NCBI GenBank assembly: GCA_015232335.1
Contig: JADFZV010000006.1
Coordinates: forward strand, 53,783-117,782
Origin: Alphaproteobacteria bacterium
GTDB lineage: Bacteria > Pseudomonadota > Alphaproteobacteria > Rhodospirillales > WMHbin7
Direction of reading: 5' to 3'
Length of the DNA stretch: 64,000 nucleotides
Made by a program: the position numbers and the translations under genes. This document shows positions 48,315 through 60,663 of the stretch, piece after piece (positions within the stretch are counted from its first letter, which is position 1; each line of letters opens with the position of its first letter). Below the pieces are notes generated by a model, which did not search any database, had not been told where the DNA came from, and saw nothing but the letters and a program-made list of their open reading frames with translations.

Positions 48315-49897
48315 GGCTGTTGCATCGGCCGGTAGAACACTGGGCTGCGATTCGGCCCGATGCGCCTGCTGTCGATGAAGCTGGCGCCGTCTGGTCTTAT
48401 GGCGAGCTCTGTTCCCGCATGCGCCGACTGGCCGCCCTGCTGCGCCGCCTGGGAATCGCACGCAATAACCGGGTTGCCGTGCTGATGGACAACAGCGCCC
48501 ATGCCTACCAGGCCCTTTTGGGCATTCTGGCCGCCGATGCCTGCTTCGTGCCCTTCAATCCGGGATTTCCAGCATTGCGTCTGGCCGACATCGCGGCCCA
48601 GGCCGAGCCCATGGCCGTCGTCACCTTAAGCAAACACCTGCCCCTGCTGGGCGATATTCTGGGCCATGCTTCGGTGGAGAGTTCACCCTTCGTGATCGTG
48701 CTGGATGCCGATGCCCCGCCCGAGGTCAGCGCCTCGATTCCCCCATCGCACCTGTTCACCGCCACCGATCTGGCCCGTGAATCCGATGGCTTCGTGCCCG
48801 CACAAAACCGCGAGGAGGATCTGGCCTATATCCTGTTCACCTCGGGCACCACGGGCAGACCCAAGGGCGTTATGCTCTCGCACCGGGCCGTTATGTCGGT
48901 GCTGCGCTGGAGCGTCGATTTGTGGAAGCTAACGCCCGCCGACCGTTTCGCCAATCATTCGCGCCTGACCTTCGATGTCTCGATGTTCGACATCTTCGCG
49001 GGCTTTCTGGCGGGCGGCACGGTCTGCCCGATCATCCTGGCCAAGGACCTCACCTTCCCCGGCGATTTCATCCGCAAGGAGCGGATCAGCGTTTGGTGTT
49101 CGGTGCCGGGCGTCATCGGCATGATGATCAAATCGCGCCAGTTGGCCGCTGGCCCTATGGATACGCTGCGCCTCGCCCTTTTCATCGGCGAGGCTTTGCA
49201 AACCCCCTGGGCGGCGGAATGGCGGCGCCTGCAACCCGATGTGCCGATCTGGAACACCTATGGCCCCACCGAGGCCGCCATCTTCTGCACGGCCTTTCTG
49301 GTCGATGTCGATGCCCCCCTGGATACCGCAAAGCCTGTGCCCATCGGCAAGCCCAGCACCGATTGCGAATTATTCGTGCTGAAGACCAACAGCGACGCCT
49401 TGGCGGATGCTGGCGAAGTGGGACGCTTGATGATCACCGGCACACAACTGGCGCACGGCTATTGGCGCGCGCCCGAGATCACCACCCGGGCCTTTCGGCC
49501 CAATCCCTTCAAGCGCGATCTGGGCTGTTTGATGTACGATACCGGCGATCTGGCCATGATGGGCGAGCAGGGCCATCTGGTCTGGATGGGACGCGCCGAC
49601 AGCCAGGTGAAGGTGCGAGGCTATCGCGTGGAACTGGGCGAGATCGAGACCGTGCTGCATGCCGCCCCAGAGGTGCATGACGCGGTGGTGATGCTCTCGA
49701 CCTCGGGCAACGATCTGGTGGCCGCCGTCATTCCGGAACATGGTCACGAGACCGTGAGCGAGGAAAACCTGCAAGCCTTCCTGGCCCACCAACTGCCCGC
49801 CTATATGATTCCGGCCCGCTTCCTGTTCCTGGCGGATTTCCCGCGCAACGACAATGGCAAGGTGGACCGGCGCCAGCTTCAGGGCAGATTCGATTGA
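48311..49897 (+). CDS. AMP-forming amino acid/acyl adenylation ligase (DltA-like)
   Basis: DLAYILFTSGTTGRPKGVMLSHRA; NTYGPTEAAIFCTAF; YDTGDLAMMGEQGHLVWMGRADSQVKVRGYRVELGEIE. Confidence 0.94.
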   Translation: MRLLHRPVEHWAAIRPDAPAVDEAGAVWSYGELCSRMRRLAALLRRLGIARNNRVAVLMDNSAHAYQALLGILAADACFVPFNPGFPALRLADIAAQAEPMAVVTLSKHLPLLGDILGHASVESSPFVIVLDADAPPEVSASIPPSHLFTATDLARESDGFVPAQNREEDLAYILFTSGTTGRPKGVMLSHRAVMSVLRWSVDLWKLTPADRFANHSRLTFDVSMFDIFAGFLAGGTVCPIILAKDLTFPGDFIRKERISVWCSVPGVIGMMIKSRQLAAGPMDTLRLALFIGEALQTPWAAEWRRLQPDVPIWNTYGPTEAAIFCTAFLVDVDAPLDTAKPVPIGKPSTDCELFVLKTNSDALADAGEVGRLMITGTQLAHGYWRAPEITTRAFRPNPFKRDLGCLMYDTGDLAMMGEQGHLVWMGRADSQVKVRGYRVELGEIETVLHAAPEVHDAVVMLSTSGNDLVAAVIPEHGHETVSEENLQAFLAHQLPAYMIPARFLFLADFPRNDNGKVDRRQLQGRFD

Positions 49898-51123
49898 CCA
49901 ATTTCTATACCAGCCTTCTGTTCCTGGGCGAGATGCTGGCGGCAGCCGGTTTGTACCGCTGGCTGGCCCCCAGATTGTCTGCTTCAAGCCGCGCGTTCTC
50001 GCTGATTCTGATAAGCCTGTTCTTTCTGGCCCAGTTGAAGGCGGGCACGCCCTTCCTGATCGCCACCGGCCTCTATGCCACGGTTGCAGCACTTGTTGCC
50101 TATGGCTTTGGGCAATTCCAGGCCCTGAAGCAGGGCACGCTGAAACTGGCGGGGATTATCCTGCTGGCGGGTCTGGTGCTGCTGCTGGTGAAATACCGCT
50201 TCTATGCCTCGCTGCTGCTGGCAGGTCTGGTCGATTTCAAAGCCTTCTCGGTTTTGGAATGGCTGGGTCTGTCCTACATGACCTTTCGCGCCATTGATCT
50301 TTGGGTGCAGGCCAGACGCGCCAAGGTGGCCCCCGACCCCTTCACGGCAGCGGCCTATCTGGTTTTCTTTCCGGCCTTTGTGGCGGGACCGGTCAATCGC
50401 TTTCGCGACTTCGCCAATGATCTGGCGGCCCCCCCAACCCCGTTGGCTTTCGACGAGCTGAGAGCGATTGCAGAGCGCCTGGGGCTGGGTGTTATCAAGA
50501 TTCTGCTGCTGGCCGAATTTTTCCGCACCAATTCGCCGATCGGCCTAGCCTCGCCCGAGGGACTGTCGCCCGCCTTCCTGATGATCGGGCTGTTTTGCCA
50601 ACTGGCCTATATCTATTTCGATTTCTCGGGCTATTCCGACGGCGCCATCGCCACGGCCCGCCTGTTCGGCCTCAAGCTGCCTGAGAATTTCAATCACCCC
50701 TATCTGGCGCGCAATCTTCAGGATTTCTGGAACCGCTGGCATATCAGCTTCGTCCATTGGTGCCGCGACTATATCTATTTCGTGCTGCTGCGCTCCTTGC
50801 GCCTTCGGGCGCGCTGGATGGGCGATCTGGGCGCCAATCTGGCCGCCATCTTCACCACCTTTTTCTTCATGGGGGCCTGGCACGGCGACGGGCTCAACTG
50901 GCTGCTCTATGGCGTCTATCACGGGCTGGGCATGGCGGGACTGGTGGTGGGGCGGCGCTGGTTGGCGACAGCAGCCCCCGATCTTAACGCCAAGCTGGCC
51001 GACAGCCGGATTTTCGGATTCGTATCGGTGCTGGCAACTCTGTCCTTCGTCTCGGTGGGCCTGCTGCTGACCCACGACATCGCCTTCGCCAAACAAGGTG
51101 CCGCGATCCTGCTGGGGTTGTGA
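49894..51123 (+). CDS. MBOAT-family membrane O-acyltransferase (DltB-like)
   Basis: IYFDFSGYSDGAIATARLFGLKLPENFNHPYLARNLQDFWNRWHISF; GAWHGDGLNWLLYGVYHGLGMAG catalytic His region. Confidence 0.94.
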   Translation: MTNFYTSLLFLGEMLAAAGLYRWLAPRLSASSRAFSLILISLFFLAQLKAGTPFLIATGLYATVAALVAYGFGQFQALKQGTLKLAGIILLAGLVLLLVKYRFYASLLLAGLVDFKAFSVLEWLGLSYMTFRAIDLWVQARRAKVAPDPFTAAAYLVFFPAFVAGPVNRFRDFANDLAAPPTPLAFDELRAIAERLGLGVIKILLLAEFFRTNSPIGLASPEGLSPAFLMIGLFCQLAYIYFDFSGYSDGAIATARLFGLKLPENFNHPYLARNLQDFWNRWHISFVHWCRDYIYFVLLRSLRLRARWMGDLGANLAAIFTTFFFMGAWHGDGLNWLLYGVYHGLGMAGLVVGRRWLATAAPDLNAKLADSRIFGFVSVLATLSFVSVGLLLTHDIAFAKQGAAILLGL

Positions 51124-51163
51124 GAGGGGATCAGGTCACTTCTCGCTCTGTCGCGCCAAGCCA

Positions 51164-52063
51164 TCATCTCAGGGCCAGCAGCCAGTTCTCGTATCCCCCA
51201 TGGTCGAATCTTCTGACCGGCTCGCCTACCAGGCCTGACAGGCCCTCGTTGCGCTTATCAACTTCCAGAAGACCGCCCCGGCAGGTCTTGAGAACGGGCC
51301 ATAGTCCTGGAATGGTTTCATCCTCGCCGCCATCGATGTCGATCTTGAAATAGTCGGCTTTCGGAATGGGGGTGGCGCCACTCACCGCTTGTCTGTGGAT
51401 CTGGCACACCGTCCCCAGATTGTTGAGCCGGATGGTTTCTTCAAGATAGGGGATGCAGGCCTCGTCCATCTCGTAGATATCGATCCTGCTGGGTAACAAT
51501 CGGCGCAGGAAGAAGGCTGTGTGATTGCCGATCAGCACCCCGATCTCCAGGATGTGCTTCCCTGGTTCCCAGGCGGCTTCGATGGCCAGCAACTCATCTT
51601 CCTCGGTCAAAGCACCGCTTAAGTGATAGAGGGTCGATTCGATGGCCTGAGCGTTGAAGGTGGCCAGGGGAAACTTGAAGTCGGCCACCTCGATGATCCT
51701 GGTTCCCGCCTCGATCGCCCGGCCGAGCAGGACGTGTCGGTCGTATTTCGGGTTGCCTTCGGCGGCCTTCTCGAAAGAGGAAAGACCGCTGCCGCCGGCA
51801 AGGACCTCGTTCATGCCCTGAATCCAGGAACCATCTGCCGAGGGTTGTATTTGGTTGAGCCTTCTTGCTGCTTCGATCCCTTTCTGGGCAGTCTCCCGCT
51901 TCATATTGGCAAAAGCCGAGCCATAAAGCGCCAACGTGTCGTTCGGGACCTGTCTCAGAACCTCCTCACAGAGCCGGTCGAGTTCGCCATGACGCTCCCA
52001 TTCACCCTTGGTCAAAATCCCAAGGATGGTTTCCCTTTGGGTTGCGATGATGGGATCACTCAT
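51164..52063 (-). CDS. FkbM-like methyltransferase
   Basis: GKHILEIGVLIGNHTAFFLRRLLPSRIDIYEMDEACIPYLEETIRLN...DYFKIDIDGGEDETIPGL. Confidence 0.75.
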   Translation of the reverse strand: MSDPIIATQRETILGILTKGEWERHGELDRLCEEVLRQVPNDTLALYGSAFANMKRETAQKGIEAARRLNQIQPSADGSWIQGMNEVLAGGSGLSSFEKAAEGNPKYDRHVLLGRAIEAGTRIIEVADFKFPLATFNAQAIESTLYHLSGALTEEDELLAIEAAWEPGKHILEIGVLIGNHTAFFLRRLLPSRIDIYEMDEACIPYLEETIRLNNLGTVCQIHRQAVSGATPIPKADYFKIDIDGGEDETIPGLWPVLKTCRGGLLEVDKRNEGLSGLVGEPVRRFDHGGYENWLLALR

Positions 52064-52099
52064 GCAAGCTTCGCTTCGCCGCCGCCTTGGTGTCCCCGC

Positions 52100-52432
52100 C
52101 TACTTGTGCTCGACGCCCTTTTCATCGAGCAAACGGGCCAGTTCACCGGTCTGGTTCATTTCGCGCACGATGTCGCAACCGCCCACGAATTCGCCCTTCA
52201 CGTAAAGCTGGGGGATGGTCGGCCAGTTGGTGAACTCCTTGATGCCGTCGCGAAGCGAGGGATCGGTCAGCACATCGACGCCCTTGAACTTGACGCCCCT
52301 CTCGCTCAGCACCTGGACCACGGCGGCCGAGAAGCCGCATTGCGGAAACATCGGCGAGCCCTTCATGTACAGCACCACCGCGTTGTCGGTGATGTCCTGC
52401 TTGATACGGGCGAAAACCGGATTGTCGTTCAT
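52100..52432 (-). CDS. grxD: Monothiol glutaredoxin
   Basis: [48 protein letters not shown]. Confidence 0.95.
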   Translation of the reverse strand: MNDNPVFARIKQDITDNAVVLYMKGSPMFPQCGFSAAVVQVLSERGVKFKGVDVLTDPSLRDGIKEFTNWPTIPQLYVKGEFVGGCDIVREMNQTGELARLLDEKGVEHK

Positions 52433-52492
52433 GAAGGGCCGCTCCTGTTTGATGAATATCCCTGGCCGATATGGGGGTTGGAAGCCATGCTG

Positions 52493-53368
52493 TCAACCGG
52501 CAGTCTTCCAGGCCCCCCAGGAATAGAGGGCAAGCGCTGACCAGATGCAGCAGAAAGCGAGGGCATGGGACAGGGTAAAGCCTTCGCCATACACGAAAAC
52601 CGCCAGCAGGAATTGAAGCGAGGGATTCAGATAGAAAAGCAGGCCCAGCGTGGTCAGGCTCAGCTTGCGGGCTGCCTTGGCGAAGAGCACAAGGGGGATG
52701 GCGGGCAGCAGACCGCCCAGGAGCAGCAGCGAATCCAGGCCTGGCCCTTGGTGCAGAAAGGCGGCCTGTCCCTCAAGTTCCAGCCAGATCATGTAGATGG
52801 CAGCCAGAGGGGCCAGAAGCAGGGTTTCGGCGAACAGGCCCAGAAGCGAATCGGCAGGTGCCTGCTTGCGCACGAACCCATAAAGGGCGAACGAACAGGC
52901 CAGAAGCAGGGAAATCCAGGGGATTTGTCCGAGAGCCAGGATCAGAATGCCGACGCCCACGACCGCCAGCAGAATCGACAGCTTCTGGCGGGGCGACAGG
53001 CGTTCTTTCAGCAGGATCGACCCCAGCGCCACCGAAACCAGGGGATAGATGTAATAGCCCAGGCCCGACTGCAGAATTTGGCCGTTGGTGGCGGCCCAGA
53101 TGAAGCCGCCCCAATTGATGGCGATCAGTGTCCCCGAGGCCAGGAACCAGCGCAGACGTCTGGTATCCTTAATAAGGATCAGGGCGTCGGCCAGTTTGCC
53201 CATCGCGGCCACGGCCAGAAGCACGAAGGCCAATGACCACAGCGCCCGGTGGGCCAGAACCTCGAAGGCCGAGATGCCCTTGAACAGATGAAAATAGACG
53301 GGAAAGAAGCCCCAGATGCAATTGGCGGCAGTGGCGTAGAGAGCTGCTTGGCGAGCGGTGAAGCTCAC
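52493..53368 (-). CDS. rarD: RarD/EamA-family transporter
   Basis: CIWGFFPVYFHLFKGISAFEVLAHRALWSL; LGYYIYPLVSVALGSILLKERLSPRQ. Confidence 0.9.
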   Translation of the reverse strand: MSFTARQAALYATAANCIWGFFPVYFHLFKGISAFEVLAHRALWSLAFVLLAVAAMGKLADALILIKDTRRLRWFLASGTLIAINWGGFIWAATNGQILQSGLGYYIYPLVSVALGSILLKERLSPRQKLSILLAVVGVGILILALGQIPWISLLLACSFALYGFVRKQAPADSLLGLFAETLLLAPLAAIYMIWLELEGQAAFLHQGPGLDSLLLLGGLLPAIPLVLFAKAARKLSLTTLGLLFYLNPSLQFLLAVFVYGEGFTLSHALAFCCIWSALALYSWGAWKTAG

Positions 53369-53604
53369 GCGCCCTCGGGCAGTTCGGTCGTCAGCGCCAG
53401 GGCATGCAACTCGCCGCCCATGCGCCCACCCAGGGCGGCATAGACCATCTGGTGCTGGGCCACGCGACTTTTGCCCTTGAAGGCCTTCGAGACCACTTTT
53501 GCCGCGTAATGATCGCCATCGCCAGCCGTATCCTCGATAGTGATCTCGGCGTCCGGCAGGGCTTCCTTGATCAGGGTCTTGATGGTGTCGGCTTCCATGG
53601 GCAT
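53365..53604 (-). CDS. bolA: BolA-family protein
   Basis: MEADTIKTLIKEALPDAEITIEDTAGDGDHYAAKVVSKAFKGKSRVAQHQMVYAALGGRMGGELHALALTT. Confidence 0.92.
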   Translation of the reverse strand: MPMEADTIKTLIKEALPDAEITIEDTAGDGDHYAAKVVSKAFKGKSRVAQHQMVYAALGGRMGGELHALALTTELPEGA

Positions 53605-53615
53605 CAAACTGTCTC

Positions 53616-54803
53616 CTATGCGGCGAGTGGACCCGAGAGCGGCTTGAAGCCGGGAAGGCCCGGCACATGCCACCACTGCTCGGCAATCATGCTGTAATAA
53701 GACCTAAAATCGGCTGTATGGATCAGGTCGTTGTCTGCGATCTGGGAAAGTGGGGGCTGGGTGCCGAAAAATCCACCCCTGACCTTGCCGCCCATCAAAA
53801 GATGGGGGGCCGCCGTTCCGTGATCCGTGCCGTGGCTGGCGTTTTCCTGGGCGCGCCTGCCGAATTCCGAATAGGTCATGACCAGGACGCGGTCCCATAA
53901 GCCTTTTCCCAGCAAAGCCTGACGGAAAGCGGCCAATCCCTGGGCCAACTCGCCCAGCAGCTTTTCGTGGGTGCCCGCCTGATTGGCGTGGGTATCGAAG
54001 CTGCCATGCGACAGCTTGATCACGGGGGGCAGGATGCCCGCCAGCAAAAGGCGCGCCGCACTTTCCATGGCGGATCCGAAGGGGCCATCGGGGAATCCGG
54101 CCTGCATTTTCACCTGGGCCAGCCGCTCGGGCACGATCTGATGGGCGGCTTTGAGATTGAGTGCCCGTGTCGCCACGACATGACCGAGCGCTTTGGTGTG
54201 ATCCTGCCCGTTCTTCTGCCCGCCTCCGCCGACCATTCCCGTCTGTTTGAGACCCAGACCCTGGCGATCCAGCGTCACCACGGCCAGATTGCCGCCCTCG
54301 AAGGGGCCGGGAGAACTGTTGCCCAGAACCAGCACATGGGCCGGATGCTGCGCACTTCCCGCCGGGGGCAGGCGGGGCTCGGGCAGTAGGTCGGCCACCC
54401 AGCCTTCGCTTGCCACCTTGTCGGCATCCGATGCTGTTTCCCAGATTTCGATCGAGCGAAAGTGCGAGCGGTTAGGCTTGGGATAACCGAGGCCCAGCAG
54501 AATGGACAGCTCCTGCTCCTTCCAGACGGGCATCAGGGGAGCCAGGGCGGGATGCAATCCCAGATCGTGCGACAGATGAATGACCTTGTCGCGGGGAATG
54601 GCCAGCCTGGGGCGCAGCTTTGCGTAAAGCGGATCGTTATAGGGGATAACGGTATTCAGGCCGTCATTGCCGCCATTCAGCTCGATCATAACCAGCGTGC
54701 GATCCCAGGCAGGAGCCGCCCTGCCATTTCTGGGCAGAAAGGCGGTTCCGGCGGCACCTAGCCCCAGGGCCAAAAGATCGCGTCTGGAGAAGGAACCGGT
54801 CAT
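53616..54803 (-). CDS. DUF1501-family protein with Tat-like signal
   Basis: SRRDLLALGLGAAGTAFLPR; VMIELNGGNDGLNTVIPY; GTDHGTAAPHLLMGGKVRGG. Confidence 0.92.
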   Translation of the reverse strand: MTGSFSRRDLLALGLGAAGTAFLPRNGRAAPAWDRTLVMIELNGGNDGLNTVIPYNDPLYAKLRPRLAIPRDKVIHLSHDLGLHPALAPLMPVWKEQELSILLGLGYPKPNRSHFRSIEIWETASDADKVASEGWVADLLPEPRLPPAGSAQHPAHVLVLGNSSPGPFEGGNLAVVTLDRQGLGLKQTGMVGGGGQKNGQDHTKALGHVVATRALNLKAAHQIVPERLAQVKMQAGFPDGPFGSAMESAARLLLAGILPPVIKLSHGSFDTHANQAGTHEKLLGELAQGLAAFRQALLGKGLWDRVLVMTYSEFGRRAQENASHGTDHGTAAPHLLMGGKVRGGFFGTQPPLSQIADNDLIHTADFRSYYSMIAEQWWHVPGLPGFKPLSGPLAA

Positions 54804-54804
54804 G

Positions 54805-56223
54805 TCATTTCACCTGATAGGCCGGATCGAGAAACAGCTGCAGGGCGGCGCGGCGCAAGCTGATTCCGGTTTCCGCCACGGGATCGACCGGGGGAATGGC
54901 CAGCATCAGCCGTTTCATGGTGGCGACGGAACGCGGATTGGCCTCGCGGTCGAGATCGGCCAGTGAGGGCATGGCGCTGGGATTGTCGAGTGCCAGGGGG
55001 TTGTAGCCCGCCCCCAAGCCGGGATCGGCGCCGTCCGATTCGCGTCCTCTGGCCAGCCTGCGCAGCAATTGCTCGCGCCTAGAAAGCGTGGTCGAGGTGA
55101 TCCAGGCTTGGCCTCCCGGCCAGCCTTTGACGTTGGGGGGATCGAACAGATCCTGGCCCAACGCCTTGCCAAGATGGGCCAGCCGCTTGCCGTCCATGCT
55201 CTTGATGCCCAGCAGGCGCAGCGACCCCACGGCGATATCGACTGGCGATTTGATCAGGCTGCCCTTGTTTTCCGCAGCCCAGAAGGCAGGCAGGGTGAGC
55301 AGGGCCTTTAGCACCGGACGGATTTCATAGTTGTTGTCGCGCAAAAGAGCGGCCAGGCGCTGCAACTCGGCCTCGTCGGGCTCGGGCGAGACGAATTCCA
55401 GCCAGAGTTTCTTGACCAGATGCCTAGCCGTCTGGGGATGCTCCAGCAGCACCCGCACCACATCCTCGCCCGTCCTGACATTCTGGCCCAGCACCTGCTT
55501 GATACCCGGATCGTGCTGGCGCGCATTGAAGACCACTTCGCCGCTGCGGGGATCAAAATTCCAGCCGGTGAACGCCCTGGCCGCTTCCTTGACGTCGCGC
55601 TCGGTGAAATGGCCCTCGCCCAGGGTGAAAAGCTCCATCAACTCCCTGGCGAAGTTCTCGTTGGGCTGGGATTTGCGGTTGGCCTGGCTGTCCAGATAGA
55701 GAACCATGGCCGGGTCATGCGTGATTTCTTTCAGCAAATCGCCGAAATTGCCCAGGGCGTGATCGCGAAACAGCAGATTCTGCCGGTACAGAAAGCCCGG
55801 CCATTTCACCTTTTGCAGGCTGGACGTGAAGTGATTATGCCAGAACAGCACCATATGTTCGGTAAAAGGCGAATCGGTGGCCAGCATCTCGCCCCACCAC
55901 CAAGCCTTCAGGGCCAGCCCCCGCTCGTTGATATCCTTGCGGAAATCCATTTTTTCCGCGTCGCTCAGGGTCTGGCGCTCGGCCCGCCCGGGCAGCGGCT
56001 GGTCGAGATCCGAGAGCGGCTGGGTGAAGGGGCGCGCGATGACGAAGCCGAAAATCTCTTCGACCGCGGAGTCGTGGGAATATTGAAGCAAACGCTCGAT
56101 TTCATAGCGGGAAGGCGAGCCGAAGCCCGTGCGGGCCAGAAGATGACGCGCCTCGTCGAAGGTCAGGGCCATGCCTGGGCGAGCCGCCAGAAGAAGAAAG
56201 ATCAAAAGGAACAAGCGCTTCAT
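54805..56223 (-). CDS. DUF1800-family protein, exported
   Basis: FDEARHLLARTGFGSPSRYEIERLL; NENFARELMELFTLGEGHFTERDVKEAARAFTGW. Confidence 0.93.
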   Translation of the reverse strand: MKRLFLLIFLLLAARPGMALTFDEARHLLARTGFGSPSRYEIERLLQYSHDSAVEEIFGFVIARPFTQPLSDLDQPLPGRAERQTLSDAEKMDFRKDINERGLALKAWWWGEMLATDSPFTEHMVLFWHNHFTSSLQKVKWPGFLYRQNLLFRDHALGNFGDLLKEITHDPAMVLYLDSQANRKSQPNENFARELMELFTLGEGHFTERDVKEAARAFTGWNFDPRSGEVVFNARQHDPGIKQVLGQNVRTGEDVVRVLLEHPQTARHLVKKLWLEFVSPEPDEAELQRLAALLRDNNYEIRPVLKALLTLPAFWAAENKGSLIKSPVDIAVGSLRLLGIKSMDGKRLAHLGKALGQDLFDPPNVKGWPGGQAWITSTTLSRREQLLRRLARGRESDGADPGLGAGYNPLALDNPSAMPSLADLDREANPRSVATMKRLMLAIPPVDPVAETGISLRRAALQLFLDPAYQVK

Positions 56224-56239
56224 GATGGTTCCAGCATAG

Positions 56240-57808
<1,569 letters not shown>

Positions 57809-57812
57809 GGGC

Positions 57813-59081
57813 GTGACACCGGGGGCGCGCCTTGAAGCCGTGATGGAGTTGTTGGCGGCTGTCGAAGGCTCGCCCAGGCCTGCCGATGGCGTGGTGGCGG
57901 CCTGGTTTCGTGACCGGCGCTTCATCGGCTCCAAGGACCGCAAGGCCATTCACGAGCGCCTCTATGATCTTATGCGCAGAAGGGCCCATCTGGGTTGGTG
58001 GCTTTCGCGCCTTCAACTGGCCGACAGCCCGCGCGCGCGCCTGCTGGCCCATCTGGCTCTGGCCGATCACGCCAAGATCGATCTTCTGAATGTCCTGTTC
58101 GACGGCGAGAAATTCCATCCGACGCGCCTTTCTTCGGACGAGCGCAAATGGACCACAGCGCTGGAGAAGGAGCGGCTTGATCATGCCGACATGCCCGATT
58201 GGGTAAAATACGAATATCCCGAATGGCTGGACCAAAAATTCCGCGCTCGTTTCGGCGAACGCTTTGCCGAGGAGATGCGTGCCCTGCTGTTGCCAGCAAG
58301 GCTTGATCTGCGCGTCAATGCGCTGAAGGCAACCCGTGAGGAGGCCATCGCCGCCTTGGCCCTGGAAGGCATTACCGCAACGCCGACCGACCTCTCGCCC
58401 TGGGGATTACGCTTGGCCGAGCGGGTCAATCTGATGGCCAGCAAGGTCTTCAAGGACGGGCTGGTCGAGGTGCAAGACGAGGGCTCGCAACTGGTGGCCC
58501 AATTGGTCGATGCCCAGCCCGGCATGGTGGTGTGCGATTTCTGCGCCGGTGCGGGCGGCAAGACGCTGGCTTTGGCTTCGATGATGAACAACAAGGGACG
58601 ACTGGTCGCCTGCGATGTTTCCGAGGGGCGACTGCTCCGCTCCGCCGACCGCCTGAAGCGCGCAGGCGTGCATAATGTCACGCGCCATGTGCTGGATGCG
58701 CAGGGCGCCAAATGGCTGAAACGTCAGGCGGGCAGCTTCGATCGTGTGCTGGTCGATGCGCCCTGCACCGGCACTGGCACCTGGCGGCGCAACCCGGATG
58801 CCAAATGGAAGCTAACGCCCGAGGACTTGTCCGAACTTGTGGTCAAGCAGGCGGAGATTCTGGAGCGCGCATCCAGGCTGGTGAAACCGGGCGGCAGGCT
58901 GGTCTATGTCACCTGTTCGCTGCTGGCTGAAGAAAATGACATGCAGATTGATGCCTTTTTGCAAAAAACGCCTGGGTTCAGGAAGGAACCTGTCGACTCT
59001 GTCCAGGACTATCTGCGCCTCTCGCCTTTAGGCAATGGAACGGATGGATTCTTCGCGGCCAAACTGGTAAGAGCGGATTAA
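57813..59081 (+). CDS. RsmB/NOL1/NOP2/Sun-family RNA (cytosine-5) methyltransferase
   Basis: [52 protein letters not shown]. Confidence 0.92.
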   Translation: MTPGARLEAVMELLAAVEGSPRPADGVVAAWFRDRRFIGSKDRKAIHERLYDLMRRRAHLGWWLSRLQLADSPRARLLAHLALADHAKIDLLNVLFDGEKFHPTRLSSDERKWTTALEKERLDHADMPDWVKYEYPEWLDQKFRARFGERFAEEMRALLLPARLDLRVNALKATREEAIAALALEGITATPTDLSPWGLRLAERVNLMASKVFKDGLVEVQDEGSQLVAQLVDAQPGMVVCDFCAGAGGKTLALASMMNNKGRLVACDVSEGRLLRSADRLKRAGVHNVTRHVLDAQGAKWLKRQAGSFDRVLVDAPCTGTGTWRRNPDAKWKLTPEDLSELVVKQAEILERASRLVKPGGRLVYVTCSLLAEENDMQIDAFLQKTPGFRKEPVDSVQDYLRLSPLGNGTDGFFAAKLVRAD

Positions 59082-59100
59082 ACTTAAGGGAAATGGAGCT

Positions 59101-60654
59101 ATGACCGACCGCATTCTCATTCTCGATTTCGGATCGCAAGTCACGCAGTTGATCGCCAGGCGCGTGCGCGAATCCGGCGTCTATTGCGAAATCCATCCCT
59201 TCAACAAGGTGACGGCAGAGAGTCTGAAGGCCTTCGGCCCCAAGGGATTGATTCTCTCGGGCGGTCCTTCCTCGGTGCTGGATGCCAACGCGCCCCTGCC
59301 GCCCCCATGTGTCTATGAGTCGGGCCTGCCGATCCTGGGTATCTGCTACGGCCAGCAGTCGATGTGCCATCAGTTGGGTGGGCGGGTTGAATCGGGCCTT
59401 GAACGCGAATTCGGCCGCGCCTATGTCGAGATCACCGATGACTGCGCGCTGTTCCAAGGCGCCTGGGCCAAAGGCGGGCGCGAGCAGGTGTGGATGAGCC
59501 ATGGCGACCGGGTGACCGCACTTCCTCCAGGTTTCCGCGCCGTCGGCACGTCGGAAGGTGCTCCCTTCGCCGCCATTGCCGACGACAAGAAGCACTATTA
59601 CGGTGTGCAGTTCCATCCCGAGGTGGTGCATACGCCGCACGGCGCCAAGTTGCTGGCCAATTTCGTGCATGGCGTCTGCGGTTGCGCCAACGATTGGACC
59701 ATGGCGGCCTTTCGCGCCCAGGAAATCGCCAAGGTGCGGGCTCAGGTGGGCAAGGGCAAAGTGATTTGCGGGCTTTCGGGCGGCGTCGATTCCTCGGTCG
59801 TGGCGGCCCTTTTGCACGAAGCCATTGGCGATCAGTTGGTCTGCGTTTTCGTTGACCATGGTTTCATGCGCCACGGCGAGGCCGATCAGGTGGTCAGCGT
59901 CTTTCGCGACCGCTTCAATATCAAGCTGGTGCATCGCGACGCCTCGGACCTGTTCTTGTCGAAGCTGGAGGGCATGACCGATCCTGAGAAGAAGCGCAAG
60001 ACCATCGGCGGATTGTTCATCGATGTGTTCGAAGAAGAGGCGAAGAAAGTGGGCGGGGCCGATTTCCTGGCCCAGGGCACGCTTTATCCCGATGTGATCG
60101 AATCGGTCAGCTTCATCGGCGGGCCAAGTGTCACCATCAAAAGCCACCACAATGTGGGCGGACTGCCCGCGCGCATGAACATGAAGCTGGTCGAGCCCTT
60201 GCGCGAATTGTTCAAGGACGAGGTGCGCGCCCTGGGCCGCGAGTTGGGCCTGCCTGAGGAAATGGTGGGCCGCCACCCCTTCCCCGGTCCCGGCCTTGCC
60301 ATTCGCATTCCGGGCCAGGAAATCACCCGCGAGAAATTGGAAACACTGCGCAAGGCCGATGCCATCTATCTTGAGGAAATCCGCAACGCAGGCCTTTACG
60401 ATGCCATCTGGCAGGCCTTTGCCGTGCTGCTGCCGGTGCGCACCGTGGGTGTTATGGGCGATTCACGCAGCTATGACTATGCGCTGGCTTTGCGCGCCGT
60501 CACCAGTACCGACGGCATGACCGCCGATTTCTATCCCTTCGACATGAGCTTTCTGGGTCGTGTCGCCAACCGCATCATCAACGAGGTCAAGGGCATCAAC
60601 CGTGTGACCTTCGATTGCACCAGCAAACCGCCAGGAACGATCGAGTGGGAATAG
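59101..60654 (+). CDS. guaA: GMP synthase (glutamine-hydrolysing)
   Basis: [47 protein letters not shown]. Confidence 0.98.
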   Translation: MTDRILILDFGSQVTQLIARRVRESGVYCEIHPFNKVTAESLKAFGPKGLILSGGPSSVLDANAPLPPPCVYESGLPILGICYGQQSMCHQLGGRVESGLEREFGRAYVEITDDCALFQGAWAKGGREQVWMSHGDRVTALPPGFRAVGTSEGAPFAAIADDKKHYYGVQFHPEVVHTPHGAKLLANFVHGVCGCANDWTMAAFRAQEIAKVRAQVGKGKVICGLSGGVDSSVVAALLHEAIGDQLVCVFVDHGFMRHGEADQVVSVFRDRFNIKLVHRDASDLFLSKLEGMTDPEKKRKTIGGLFIDVFEEEAKKVGGADFLAQGTLYPDVIESVSFIGGPSVTIKSHHNVGGLPARMNMKLVEPLRELFKDEVRALGRELGLPEEMVGRHPFPGPGLAIRIPGQEITREKLETLRKADAIYLEEIRNAGLYDAIWQAFAVLLPVRTVGVMGDSRSYDYALALRAVTSTDGMTADFYPFDMSFLGRVANRIINEVKGINRVTFDCTSKPPGTIEWE

Positions 60655-60663
60655 CGCCGCACG

